Source of the DNA: Flavobacteriales bacterium UBA2104
Lineage (GTDB): Bacteria > Bacteroidota > Bacteroidia > Flavobacteriales_D > Crocinitomicaceae
Assembly (NCBI GenBank): GCA_002331485.1
Contig: DCYS01000029.1
Span: 31,657 to 95,656, forward strand
DNA length: 64,000 bases
Direction of reading: 5' to 3'
This document shows positions 8,103 through 16,750 of this stretch, one piece after another; positions within the stretch are counted from its first letter, which is position 1, and every line of letters starts with the position of its first letter. The notes under the pieces are model-generated. The model was not told where the DNA came from and made no database searches. It was given only the letters and a program-made list of their open reading frames with translations. Made by a program: the position numbers and the translations under genes.

Positions 8103-9442
8103 TGTACTTTCGACATTATTTTTTCCATAACTGAATCATCTTCCCAGTTATTGTGAATATTCTCCATCTCCATGATCTCATCCATTATTTTTCTTTGCTT
8201 CTCACCAGCTTTTAGTGCATCCGAATAACGAATGTGACTAAAGGTTACCTGTGAATATAACGGCATCCATTTAGACGGGTACATATCACTGAATTTGCGC
8301 TCTATTTTCTTACGAAGCAGAAAATCTTTATCTCCCGCAAGGTCACGCATCTCAATATAGTTATATAACGCAAGATCTGCTATTGCGTTGCCATCTGGCA
8401 CTCTTTGTTCACTAAAATCTTCAAATAATTTCAACATATCTTCAGATTCGTCATCATACATCTCAGAGAATACCGATGTATCTTCAAATCCTGAGTTCAT
8501 ACCCTGTCCATAGAAAGGAACAATTGCATGGGCTGCATCACCCATGAGCAATACTTTATCTTCATAATTCCATGGCTCGCACCTAACAGTAACGAGGGTT
8601 GAAGTTGGATTTTCAAAGTAATCAGTTTCTAAGGTTGGCATATGAGGTACAGCATCGGGAAATGTTTCATTGAAGAATTTCATCACATCTTCCTTAGTTT
8701 TAATGCTTTCAAAAGACACCTCTCCTTTCATCGGGAAAAACAAAGTCACCGTAAAGCTGCCGTCAAGATTTGGTAATGCGATCAGCATGAACTTACCTCT
8801 TGGCCATATATGTAAGCAGTTCTTGTCAATTCGGTGAGAACCATCTTCGTTTGGAGGTATCACTAGTTCTTTATAACCATGAGATAAGTATTCTTGAGAA
8901 TAATTGAACATTGGTGTCTTTTGAAGCCTTCCACGAACAGCAGAAAAAGCTCCATCAGTTCCAAAAATATGATCATAGGTATAGCTCACCTCTTTATTTT
9001 CACTTGTATCCTCAAAAAAGATCTCGTTCTTATCAAGGACTATGTCCAAACATTTGTGGTTAAATCGATACTGAACATCACTGTAATCATCTGCTAAATT
9101 CATTAGTTTTTGATTAAGACCTCCTCGAGATACAGAATAGATCGCTTCATCATCTTTACCATATGGTTGATATGTCAAATTACCTTCAAGATCGTGCATC
9201 TTGCGCCCATACATAGGAATAGAAATTGATCTAATTTCATCAGCGATACCGGCCATCTCCAATGCCTTAAAACCTCGATTAGATAACGCCAGGTTTATCG
9301 ATCGGCCACCTATTACTTCAGCCTTACGCAAATCTGGTCTACGTTCAAAAACATCAACCTTCATCCCTTTTTTAGCAAGCAAGATCGCATGTAAACTTCC
9401 AACTAATCCAGCTCCGACAACAGCAACATTCTTTTTACTCAT
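8099..9442 (-). CDS. kmo: Kynurenine 3-monooxygenase
   Basis: This FAD- and NADPH-dependent enzyme hydroxylates L-kynurenine to 3-hydroxykynurenine in tryptophan degradation, leading toward 3-hydroxyanthranilate and quinolinate. At 447 residues it has family length. The FAD loop VAVVGAGLVGS is at residues 6-16, the family mark GGRSINLALSNRG follows, and the second FAD motif GDAAHAIVPFYGQGMNSGFED is near residues 300-320. The start gives MSKKNVAVVGAG directly. A perfect -7 box lies about 50 bases upstream. No other kynurenine-pathway gene is in the window. A coupled secreted protein gene and a pseudokinase-like gene follow on the same strand. Confidence 0.95.
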   Translation of the reverse strand: MSKKNVAVVGAGLVGSLHAILLAKKGMKVDVFERRPDLRKAEVIGGRSINLALSNRGFKALEMAGIADEIRSISIPMYGRKMHDLEGNLTYQPYGKDDEAIYSVSRGGLNQKLMNLADDYSDVQYRFNHKCLDIVLDKNEIFFEDTSENKEVSYTYDHIFGTDGAFSAVRGRLQKTPMFNYSQEYLSHGYKELVIPPNEDGSHRIDKNCLHIWPRGKFMLIALPNLDGSFTVTLFFPMKGEVSFESIKTKEDVMKFFNETFPDAVPHMPTLETDYFENPTSTLVTVRCEPWNYEDKVLLMGDAAHAIVPFYGQGMNSGFEDTSVFSEMYDDESEDMLKLFEDFSEQRVPDGNAIADLALYNYIEMRDLAGDKDFLLRKKIERKFSDMYPSKWMPLYSQVTFSHIRYSDALKAGEKQRKIMDEIMEMENIHNNWEDDSVMEKIMSKVQ

Positions 9443-9494
9443 GGTATTATTTTGATAACAAAACAGCTTAACTATTTTGTTGTTTCCTTTTGCT

Positions 9495-9502
9495 CAAAAA
9501 TA
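9495..9502 (-). promoter_or_regulatory. -7 promoter box (TATTTTTG) of the kmo run
   Basis: On the minus strand this is TATTTTTG, a full TAnnTTTG match, 52 bases before the kmo ATG. It probably drives kmo and the two genes after it. Confidence 0.55.
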
Positions 9503-9576
9503 ATCAAAGTTGTGAACATCTTTCGATGAATGTAACAAGAGAGTACTCAAAAATGATTAATGTCAGGACGAGTAGA

Positions 9577-9786
9577 TCAACCGCGCCAATTTCGTCTGAA
9601 CTCAGTATCAAAATAGCTACTTCGTTTTCGTTTCGCTTTTTTCTTTTTATGAAAAATAACCATCATTCTCCATAATACTAAACCCAAAACTAAGACTCCA
9701 AAAACCTGAACGAGAAGTTCGATATATTCGGCCTCGTTATTTAATTCACCGGAGAAGCGGTTTTGTATGAGTTCTTGTACCTTCAT
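9577..9786 (-). CDS. Small membrane protein
   Basis: This 69-residue ORF starts MKVQELIQNRFSGELNNEAEY. It has one membrane helix (about residues 22-45, with LLVQVFGVLVLGLVLWRMMVIF) and a strongly basic cytoplasmic tail (KKKKAKRKRSS). An upstream in-frame TTG at 9795 lies inside a perfect -7 box, so the ATG at 9786, six bases after the box, is the likely start. The basic tail after one helix could contact nucleic acid or acidic lipid, but no function is known. Its own promoter supports it as a real gene. Confidence 0.6.
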   Translation of the reverse strand: MKVQELIQNRFSGELNNEAEYIELLVQVFGVLVLGLVLWRMMVIFHKKKKAKRKRSSYFDTEFRRNWRG

Positions 9787-9792
9787 TTCTAA

Positions 9793-9800
9793 CAAAGTTA
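9793..9800 (-). promoter_or_regulatory. -7 promoter box (TAACTTTG)
   Basis: On the minus strand this is TAACTTTG, a full match. It stands six bases before the ATG of the small membrane protein gene and faces away from the channel gene promoter 30 bases to the right. Confidence 0.6.
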
Positions 9801-9829
9801 CTAGTTATTTCCATTTAGAGAAAAAACAA

Positions 9830-9837
9830 TACATTTG
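9830..9837 (+). promoter_or_regulatory. -7 promoter box (TACATTTG) of the potassium channel gene
   Basis: TACATTTG is a full match to TAnnTTTG, 19 bases before the ATG at 9857. It forms a divergent pair with the box at 9793-9800. Confidence 0.6.
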
Positions 9838-9856
9838 AAAAGAGGCTTTCATCCAT

Positions 9857-10708
9857 ATGAAGAAACAAATAGACAAAAGAATGAAGTTCCGTGAAAAGGA
9901 CTTCAAATTGAGACCTTGGCAGAAAAAGGTCCAGGAAGTAATATATGGGACAGATACTCCTGCAGGAAAAGCCTTCGATATAATTTTATTGATCGTAATT
10001 CTGATTTCAATAGTTGTTGTAATGTTTGAGAGCGTGCCGGATATCAATCAACATTACTGGAAATCATTTTATACTATAGAATGGATCGTAACTGGGTTGT
10101 TTACCATAGAATATATTCTGCGAATTGCCAGTTTGCAAAAACCACTGAGTTATGTCTTTTCTTTCATGGGTGTTGTCGACTTACTTTCTTTACTTCCTAC
10201 CTATCTCGGACTTCTTGTGGATGGAACTGAGTCATTGATGGTGATCAGATCTATTCGATTCTTACGCGTTTTCAGAGTACTGAGACTGAGTCGTTTTATG
10301 CTTGGAGCTGACATCCTTGGAGAAGCACTAAAAAATAGTCGTCATAAGATCATTGTATTTTTAATAACCATTTTGACGATCGTGATCATTATGGGTGGAC
10401 TTATGTTTGTAATTGAACCTCGAGAAGCTGGTTTTACGAGCATCCCTCGAAGTGTGTATTGGGCGATAATTACGATAACGACTGTTGGATATGGTGATAT
10501 AGCTCCAGTAACTCCGGTAGGTCAAGCTCTGGCATCTTTGATCATGCTATTTGGTTATGCGATCATTGCAGTTCCAACGGGAATTGTTTCTTCTGAAATG
10601 ACTGCAATAAAAAAAGACAAGATTCGACCCTTTGAGTGCCCAAATTGCGGAACAACTGGTCACGATCAAGAGGCAAAGTTCTGTAAAAACTGTGGCAAGA
10701 AGATCTAG
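9857..10708 (+). CDS. Voltage-gated-type potassium channel with C-terminal zinc ribbon
   Basis: This is a 283-residue six-helix ion channel of the cytoplasmic membrane. S1-S3 span about residues 38-120. The S4 segment RSIRFLRVFRVLRLSRF (131-147) carries regularly spaced arginines, and the selectivity filter TTVGYGD is at 208-214 between S5 and S6. After S6 and a basic linker, residues 261-279 form a C-x-x-C...C-x-x-C zinc ribbon (C261, C264, C276, C279), close to zinc-ribbon tails of other bacterial proteins. Filter and voltage sensor are intact, so a K+ channel is likely. Gating is unknown. The gene is monocistronic with its own promoter box. Confidence 0.9.
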   Translation: MKKQIDKRMKFREKDFKLRPWQKKVQEVIYGTDTPAGKAFDIILLIVILISIVVVMFESVPDINQHYWKSFYTIEWIVTGLFTIEYILRIASLQKPLSYVFSFMGVVDLLSLLPTYLGLLVDGTESLMVIRSIRFLRVFRVLRLSRFMLGADILGEALKNSRHKIIVFLITILTIVIIMGGLMFVIEPREAGFTSIPRSVYWAIITITTVGYGDIAPVTPVGQALASLIMLFGYAIIAVPTGIVSSEMTAIKKDKIRPFECPNCGTTGHDQEAKFCKNCGKKI

Positions 10709-10717
10709 GTTTTAGAT

Positions 10718-11188
10718 CTATTCAAATTCGATGATCAACTCATTCTTTTCTACGACATCATCTTTTCCTTTCGCTAAGGACTTTACCTTTCCAATTCCTT
10801 CAGATTTGATGACATTCTCCATTTTCATGGCCTCAAGTGTAAGCAATGGTGTGCCTTCATCTACCTCATCACCCACCTCAACTGAGAAATCAAGAATTCT
10901 ACCTGGCATCGGAGATTTTAATTGGTGTAGTTTTTTGACTTTCTTCTTGTCTAACCCCATTTCATGGATCAATTCATCGATTGGTCGCTCTTTTTTGATC
11001 TCAAATGTACGCTGGTTGATCTTCACAGTTAATTTTTGGTCCTCTGTTGCAGCTTCTACAACTTCACCATGGTATTTTTCACCCATATAATCAATTGTAA
11101 AGAAACGTTCATCGATCCACTCAACTGCACTAAAACCAAAATTCCCTTCTAATTTTTCCCCGTCGATAATGTAATTCGTATCTGCCAT
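10718..11188 (-). CDS. Biotin carboxyl carrier protein (biotinyl-domain subunit of an acyl-CoA carboxylase)
   Basis: This 156-residue protein has a C-terminal biotinyl domain with SPMPGRILDFSVEVGDEV and the biotin lysine K122 in EAMKMEN. The N-terminal half (residues 1-85) resembles the linker found in carrier subunits of acyl-CoA (propionyl or acetyl) carboxylases. It carries biotin between carboxylase and carboxyltransferase subunits, which are not in this window. The frame opens upstream with a TTG at 11206, but that lies at the expected transcription start, so the ATG at 11188 (MADTNYIIDG) is chosen. Its stop faces the channel gene stop nine bases away. Confidence 0.88.
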   Translation of the reverse strand: MADTNYIIDGEKLEGNFGFSAVEWIDERFFTIDYMGEKYHGEVVEAATEDQKLTVKINQRTFEIKKERPIDELIHEMGLDKKKVKKLHQLKSPMPGRILDFSVEVGDEVDEGTPLLTLEAMKMENVIKSEGIGKVKSLAKGKDDVVEKNELIIEFE

Positions 11189-11212
11189 AACTCTTGTTTT
11201 AATCAACCTTCA

Positions 11213-11220
11213 CAAATATA
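11213..11220 (-). promoter_or_regulatory. -7 promoter box (TATATTTG) of the biotinyl protein gene
   Basis: On the minus strand this is TATATTTG, a full match, 24 bases before the ATG at 11188. Confidence 0.6.
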
Positions 11221-11386
11221 GTTTTTTCTTTTTAGCAGTTATAATAAATGTGATCAGTCAAAGCTATAACAATCCATTTATACCATCATTCATGGTTTTA
11301 ACCACCTTTTAAGACCTCAGACAAATTGTTGGAAGTTCAGCTCAAAAAAAATTAGCACATTTGTGTTCAATCAAAATTTTGCACGA

Positions 11387-14053
11387 ATGAAAAAAGTACT
11401 TTTCACGTTAATTACTGCCACTCTTCTATTCTCTTGTGGTACGAGTAAAGATGATAAAAAAGAAAATAAAACTTCTTCTCAGTCCAGCTCAACAAATCAA
11501 GATGACGAGTCAATCCGAGTTGAGAAACCACTAGAAGAACCTGAGATCGTTGAAAGAGATCCTTATAATGCTTCTGCAACGATCAAAACTGATCTCATTC
11601 ATACAAACTTAAAAGTGAATTTTAATTGGGAAGAGTCTCAGCTTAATGGAAATGCAACCTTGACATGTGCTCCTTATTTTTATCCAACGGATAGCTTGAT
11701 TCTTGATGCTAAAGCAATGGAAATCTCAAGTGTAATATTGGATGGAAAACCATTGAAATTTAAATACAACGACAAGAAGTTCCTTCGAATTAAGTTGGAT
11801 AAAGAGTATAAGAAAGGTGAAGAATACACCGTATCGATAAAGTACATTGCAAAACCAGAGGAAAAAGAAGAAGGTGGAAGTAGTGCAATATCAAGTGATA
11901 AAGGACTTTACTTCATCAACCCGACTGGAGAAAATCCAAACCAAATGCCACAAATTTGGACGCAAGGTGAAACTGAAGCGAGTTCAGTTTGGTTTCCAAC
12001 GATCGATCGTCCAAATCAGAAAACAACGCAGGAGATCTTCATCACTGTTGAAGATAAATACAAAACGCTTTCCAATGGTCGATTGGTATCTTCAAAAAAT
12101 AATGGTGATGGTACACGCACTGATCACTGGAAACAAGACAAACCACATGTTCCGTACTTATTCATGATGGCGGTTGGAGAATTTAAAGTGATTGAGGATT
12201 CATACACGAAGCCCGACGGAACTAAAATGGATGTGCACTACTACGTTGAACCAGAATGGGAAGAGCACGCACAAGCTATATTCGGTGAAACTCCTGAAAT
12301 GATCGGATTCTTCTCAGAGCTTCTTGGAGTAGATTATCCTTGGGATAAGTATCACCAGGTTGTTGTGAGAGAATATGTTTCCGGTGCAATGGAGAATACA
12401 GGTGCTGTGATCTTCGGTGATTTTGTGTACAAAACGAAACGTGAATTGATCGATGGAAATGATCATTCCATTATTGCTCACGAACTTTTCCACCACTGGT
12501 TTGGTGATCTTGTTACATGTGAAAGCTGGGCAAACTTGCCATTGAATGAATCTTTCGCGAATTATTCTCAATACCTATGGGACGAACATTACTATGGTCG
12601 AGATCAAGCAGATTATTACGCCGAAAAAGAAGCAGAAGGATATTATCAGTCCGCTGCTCAAATGGGGCATCATAACATGATCTGGTTCGAATATGACAAC
12701 AAAGAAGATATGTTTGATGGTCACTCCTATAACAAGGGAGGAAGAATCCTTCATATGTTGAGATACTATTTAGGAGATGAGGCATTCTTTACGGCTCTTC
12801 AACATTACCTAAAAGAGCATCAGTATGAGCCTGTAGAGATCCACCACTTGAGATTAGCATTTGAAAAAGTATCAGGTGAAGATCTTAACTGGTTCTTTAA
12901 CCAATGGTTCTTTGAATCTCACCATCCAGAACTCGAAGTTACTCAAGATCTGAGCGTTCCAGATCAAGTTACATTGACTGTTAAACAAACACAGGATTTT
13001 GAGAAAGCAGCGCTTTATAAATTGCCGTTGAAGGTTGATATCTATGAAAATGGAAAGAAAACACGTCATGATATCGTTGTTGACAAGAGTGTGAACACGT
13101 TTACTTTCCCTTTCAAAGGGAAGTTAGACAATGTTGTTTTTGATGCTCAACGTGTTTTATTGGGATCTATTGATCACGATAAGCCTAGAGAAATGTATGT
13201 TCATCAATACTATAATGCTCCGTTGTACAAGGATCGAGAACAAGCGCTAGTGTATGGATCTAGACTGAGAAATGAAAAAGGTCAGCAATTGATTCTTGAT
13301 GCCCTAGAAGATGACTTTTGGTACATCCGTCAATTAGCTATAGGTAAATTGGATAAGATCAAATCGGATCGATCTGACGAAGTATTTGCTGCACTTGAGA
13401 ACATTGTAAGAAATGACAAAGACTCTAAAGTAAGAGGTGCTGCAATTAAGCACCTGGCAAATGAGTTCTTCGATGGCGACAAAGCTGAAAAGACGCGTGC
13501 ACTGTTGAATTATACTATTGAAAATGACAGTTCCTACTATGCTATTTCACGTGCATTGGACGGACTTACTGATGGTACAGATGCAGATGTTAAAAAGGCT
13601 CTTGAACTGGCGGAGAAGTTTGAAAATGAACGATCTTCAGCTATGACTTCTCAGATCATGGGTATTTATAAAAACCACGCGGGTCCTGAGAAGTTAGACT
13701 TCATGGCAGAAGCAGTAAGATCAGGAAAAGTAAGTGGATATGATGCGATCAGCGCGATGTCAAACTTCGCAGCAATGCTCAAAGAACAAGACATTGCAAC
13801 TCAAGAAAAGTATTTACCAGTATTGGAGGAATTAGGACAAGGTGGAAGTGCTTATGTTCAAGCGATATTGCCATACAATATTATGACATTGAAAAGAGGA
13901 GCTGACAGTAAAGTGAGTTCTCTTGAATCAGAGATCAAGAAACTTGAAGAAGATGGTAAATCCGGAGAAGTTGCTATGAAAGAAGGAGAATTGAAAAAAG
14001 CTAAGGCTTACGCTGAAAAAGTAAATGAACTTTTGATGAAGGTCAATCAATAA
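11387..14053 (+). CDS. M1 family metallo-aminopeptidase (lipoprotein)
   Basis: This 888-residue zinc aminopeptidase removes N-terminal residues from peptides. It starts with a lipoprotein signal ending at C17 (TLLFSC), followed by SKDDKKENK, the kind of acidic/lysine stretch linked to surface display in Bacteroidota. The exopeptidase motif GAMEN is at 333-337. The zinc motif HELFHH gives H365, E366 and H369, and the third ligand E388 is in LNESFAN. The C-terminal 300 residues look helical and HEAT-like. The frame extends to a GTG at 11363, which overlaps a -7-like CACATTTG, so the ATG at 11387 is preferred. Confidence 0.93.
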   Translation: MKKVLFTLITATLLFSCGTSKDDKKENKTSSQSSSTNQDDESIRVEKPLEEPEIVERDPYNASATIKTDLIHTNLKVNFNWEESQLNGNATLTCAPYFYPTDSLILDAKAMEISSVILDGKPLKFKYNDKKFLRIKLDKEYKKGEEYTVSIKYIAKPEEKEEGGSSAISSDKGLYFINPTGENPNQMPQIWTQGETEASSVWFPTIDRPNQKTTQEIFITVEDKYKTLSNGRLVSSKNNGDGTRTDHWKQDKPHVPYLFMMAVGEFKVIEDSYTKPDGTKMDVHYYVEPEWEEHAQAIFGETPEMIGFFSELLGVDYPWDKYHQVVVREYVSGAMENTGAVIFGDFVYKTKRELIDGNDHSIIAHELFHHWFGDLVTCESWANLPLNESFANYSQYLWDEHYYGRDQADYYAEKEAEGYYQSAAQMGHHNMIWFEYDNKEDMFDGHSYNKGGRILHMLRYYLGDEAFFTALQHYLKEHQYEPVEIHHLRLAFEKVSGEDLNWFFNQWFFESHHPELEVTQDLSVPDQVTLTVKQTQDFEKAALYKLPLKVDIYENGKKTRHDIVVDKSVNTFTFPFKGKLDNVVFDAQRVLLGSIDHDKPREMYVHQYYNAPLYKDREQALVYGSRLRNEKGQQLILDALEDDFWYIRQLAIGKLDKIKSDRSDEVFAALENIVRNDKDSKVRGAAIKHLANEFFDGDKAEKTRALLNYTIENDSSYYAISRALDGLTDGTDADVKKALELAEKFENERSSAMTSQIMGIYKNHAGPEKLDFMAEAVRSGKVSGYDAISAMSNFAAMLKEQDIATQEKYLPVLEELGQGGSAYVQAILPYNIMTLKRGADSKVSSLESEIKKLEEDGKSGEVAMKEGELKKAKAYAEKVNELLMKVNQ

Positions 14054-14075
14054 TCCTAGGAAATTATGAATTGAA

Positions 14076-14104
14076 GGACTCAGTGAAAGCTGGGTCCTTT
14101 TTTG
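14076..14104 (+). terminator. Rho-independent terminator
   Basis: The eight-base stem GGACTCAG pairs with CTGGGTCC (one G-U pair) around a six-base loop and is followed by a run of T residues. It ends the aminopeptidase gene. Confidence 0.85.
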
Positions 14105-14142
14105 TTTCTCTCATCTTCCCTTATTAACTCTGAAGACTTTCT

Positions 14143-14150
14143 TACTTTTG
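14143..14150 (+). promoter_or_regulatory. -7 promoter box (TACTTTTG) of the ABC-F gene
   Basis: TACTTTTG is a full match, only four bases before the ATG at 14155. The transcript is probably leaderless. Confidence 0.65.
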
Positions 14151-14154
14151 CACC

Positions 14155-16116
14155 ATGATTAATTTAGAACAGCTCGGTTTTCACCTGCCACAAGGTTACC
14201 TTTTCAAAGATGTCAATCTCCAGATCACTGCTGGTGATAAAATAGGTCTTGTAGGTAAGAATGGAGCTGGAAAATCAACATTGTTGAGACTGCTGGCTGG
14301 TCAGGAAACTCCTACTGAAGGTAGTATCCACAGGGGAAAAGACAATACGATCGGTTTTCTTACCCAGGACATTGTTATTGATACGAATCAAAGTCTTTTT
14401 GATTATTTGAATTATTCGAATACTGAGCTAAACAAACTCAGAGAGCAGATCGATAATATTAATCATCAACTCACAACCAGAACAGATTATGAGAGCGAAA
14501 GTTACCTTCAATTACTGGATGATCTCAATTTCGCAAACGAACAGTTCCAGCTGTTCGAGGGATACCAATGGGAAGAAAAAATAGCTTCTACCCTTCATGG
14601 TCTAGGATTTGAGGATCGTGTTTTCGATCAACCCTTGAATAAATTCTCAGGAGGATGGAAAATGAGAGCAGAATTAGCAAAGATCCTGGTTAATAACCCT
14701 TCAGTTATTCTTCTCGATGAGCCAACGAACCACTTGGATATAATTTCGATCGGCTGGTTGGAAAAATATTTACAACGATTTGAAGGAGCTGTGATCACGA
14801 TCTCACACGACCGTTTATTTCTGGATAATGTTACTAAGCGTACGCTGGAGATCACAAATGGAAAGATCTTGGATTTTCCATACGCCTACTCAAAGTATAA
14901 AGAAAAGCGTTCCGAAGAGATAGAACAGTTGATCAATGCCCAAAAACAACAAGAAAAAGAGATCAAAAGAACAGAGGAACTCATAGATAAGTTTCGCGCT
15001 AAAGCGAATAAAGCTTCGATGGCTCAGTCACTCATCAAAAAGCTGGAGAAAACAGAAAGAATTGAAGTCGAAACAGATGAAGTAGCTAAAATGAAGATCA
15101 CGTTCCCACTGAGTGTTCAGCCTGGGAAATGGGTACTTGAAATGGAAGACCTAGGGAAATCATATGGTGATCTTCTATTATTTAAGGATATAAACCTTAC
15201 TGTTGGAAGAGGTGAGAAAATAGCTCTGCTTGGTCCAAACGGAGTCGGGAAATCTACCTTGCTAAAACGCATCATGCACACGTTAGATGGGGAAGGTTCT
15301 GTTAAGTACGGTCACAATGTTGAACTCACTTATTTTGCTCAAGACCAAGCTGACTCACTCGATAAAAGTAAAACAGTGTACGAAACGGTTGACGATGTTG
15401 CCAAAGGAGAAATCAGAAAGCAATTAAGGTCGATCCTGGGTGCATTTCTTTTCAGTGGTACAGATGTAGATAAAAAAGTTAGTGTTCTCTCTGGTGGAGA
15501 AAGAACGCGACTAGCGCTTTGTCAATTATTATTGAGCCCTTCAAACGTTTTGATACTTGATGAGCCGACAAATCATTTAGATATTCAATCGAAGGGAGTG
15601 TTGAAACAAGCGCTTCAACAATACGAAGGTACGTTCATTATTGTATCGCACGATCGTGAATTTTTAGATGGACTTACCAATCGAATATGGGACATTGAGA
15701 ATAAACAATTAAAGATCCATCACTATACTGTTCAAGAATACCTGAAGAAAAAAGCTGATGCTTTTGAACAGGCACATGCAAAAGCTAAGTCCCAAAGCAA
15801 AGCGGATGAGCAACCACAACAGACTAATTCACAAGAGAGCAAAGAAGAGCTCTCTTATGAGGAGCGAAAAGAACTAAAACGAAAGGTCAATAAACTCAAG
15901 AATGGGATCAAAAAGGCCGAAGAAAAAATTGATCAATTAGAGGCAAAGATCTCAGAAATGGATAAGGTTGTCGAAAACCTTGATTATTCCGACGAGGATA
16001 AAACTGCGAGCACACTTGCAGAGTACGAAAAGCTCAAAAAAGACCTTGAAGCAACCATGGAAGAATGGGAGCAACATACTATGGATTTAGAAGACCTGGA
16101 TCAATCAACTATTTAG
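14155..16116 (+). CDS. ABC-F family ATPase
   Basis: This 653-residue cytosolic protein has two ABC domains and no membrane part, the layout of ribosome-associated ABC-F proteins. Domain 1 has the Walker A motif GKNGAGKS (34-41), signature FSGGW and LLDEPTNHLD. Domain 2 has GPNGVGKS, signature LSGGE and ILDEPTNHLD. A charged linker joins them, and a Lys/Glu-rich coiled-coil C-terminus (about 540-653) resembles Uup. Such proteins act on the ribosome or DNA intermediates; which one cannot be told from sequence. The ATG follows the -7 box by four bases. Confidence 0.93.
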   Translation: MINLEQLGFHLPQGYLFKDVNLQITAGDKIGLVGKNGAGKSTLLRLLAGQETPTEGSIHRGKDNTIGFLTQDIVIDTNQSLFDYLNYSNTELNKLREQIDNINHQLTTRTDYESESYLQLLDDLNFANEQFQLFEGYQWEEKIASTLHGLGFEDRVFDQPLNKFSGGWKMRAELAKILVNNPSVILLDEPTNHLDIISIGWLEKYLQRFEGAVITISHDRLFLDNVTKRTLEITNGKILDFPYAYSKYKEKRSEEIEQLINAQKQQEKEIKRTEELIDKFRAKANKASMAQSLIKKLEKTERIEVETDEVAKMKITFPLSVQPGKWVLEMEDLGKSYGDLLLFKDINLTVGRGEKIALLGPNGVGKSTLLKRIMHTLDGEGSVKYGHNVELTYFAQDQADSLDKSKTVYETVDDVAKGEIRKQLRSILGAFLFSGTDVDKKVSVLSGGERTRLALCQLLLSPSNVLILDEPTNHLDIQSKGVLKQALQQYEGTFIIVSHDREFLDGLTNRIWDIENKQLKIHHYTVQEYLKKKADAFEQAHAKAKSQSKADEQPQQTNSQESKEELSYEERKELKRKVNKLKNGIKKAEEKIDQLEAKISEMDKVVENLDYSDEDKTASTLAEYEKLKKDLEATMEEWEQHTMDLEDLDQSTI

Positions 16117-16117
16117 T

Positions 16118-16750
16118 TTAGCTATTTGGATTATAGTTACTTACCACTGATTCAAAACGCATATTAATATTAACCTTCCCAGGGAAGGTGTTACCATCTC
16201 GATCTTTAAACGTTCCTTCAGCTGTGAGAATAACCTTTCCTAAACGAGGTGAAAAACTTTCAAGTGTTGTTACTCCGTCGATCATAGCAACACTCATTTT
16301 ATTTTCAGAAGATAACCGGTTGAAATCAATTGCACTGTACATTGACTTCTTTCCATCGGGGTCTATCTCATATACACCAGGATAATTGCTAACAATCCCA
16401 GGCTTTGCAACTTTAATCGATAGGTAATCCTGCTGCGCGCTCTTGATGCGCATTGACAAGCTATTTTCAGCGATAGTTATGTGGTTCTTTCTTCGGTCGA
16501 ACAGGTCAATGGAAAATTCTACGGTATCTGCTGTAACCTCCACCTTACCCATATTATAGTATTCAGAACCGTTACTTTTCCTTTTTGGCTTCTTCTCGTC
16601 GGCAACTGAATCTTTTACTTCAATATACTCTCCATTCCATTCTCCCTCTGGCAAACTATCCACAGTAGTCAGCTCTACTTTCTCAGTCGTTTGCTGATTA
16701 TCGCATGAAGTTGCAGCAACAATCAACATCAAAACGAATACTTTTTTCAT
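16118..16750 (-). CDS. Lipoprotein of unknown function
   Basis: This 210-residue protein has a lipoprotein signal ending at C16 (VAATSC), then a low-complexity stretch (DNQQTTEKVELTTVD) and a basic patch (KKPKRKSNGSEYYNMG). The rest (about residues 65-205) is predicted mostly beta: GKVEVTADTVEFSIDLF, KNSLSMRIK-like strands, and KVILTAEGTFKDRDGNTF. The start codon follows the DEAD-box helicase stop codon with no gap, so the two are cotranscribed. No family is recognised. Confidence 0.75.
   Translation of the reverse strand: MKKVFVLMLIVAATSCDNQQTTEKVELTTVDSLPEGEWNGEYIEVKDSVADEKKPKRKSNGSEYYNMGKVEVTADTVEFSIDLFDRRKNHITIAENSLSMRIKSAQQDYLSIKVAKPGIVSNYPGVYEIDPDGKKSMYSAIDFNRLSSENKMSVAMIDGVTTLESFSPRLGKVILTAEGTFKDRDGNTFPGKVNINMRFESVVSNYNPNS

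Noticed and set aside
10701..10719. Palindrome AGATCTA-GGTTT-TAGATCT between the channel and biotinyl genes
   Set aside because: It contains both stop codons, but the stem is AT-rich and no T run follows on either strand, so I do not call it a terminator.
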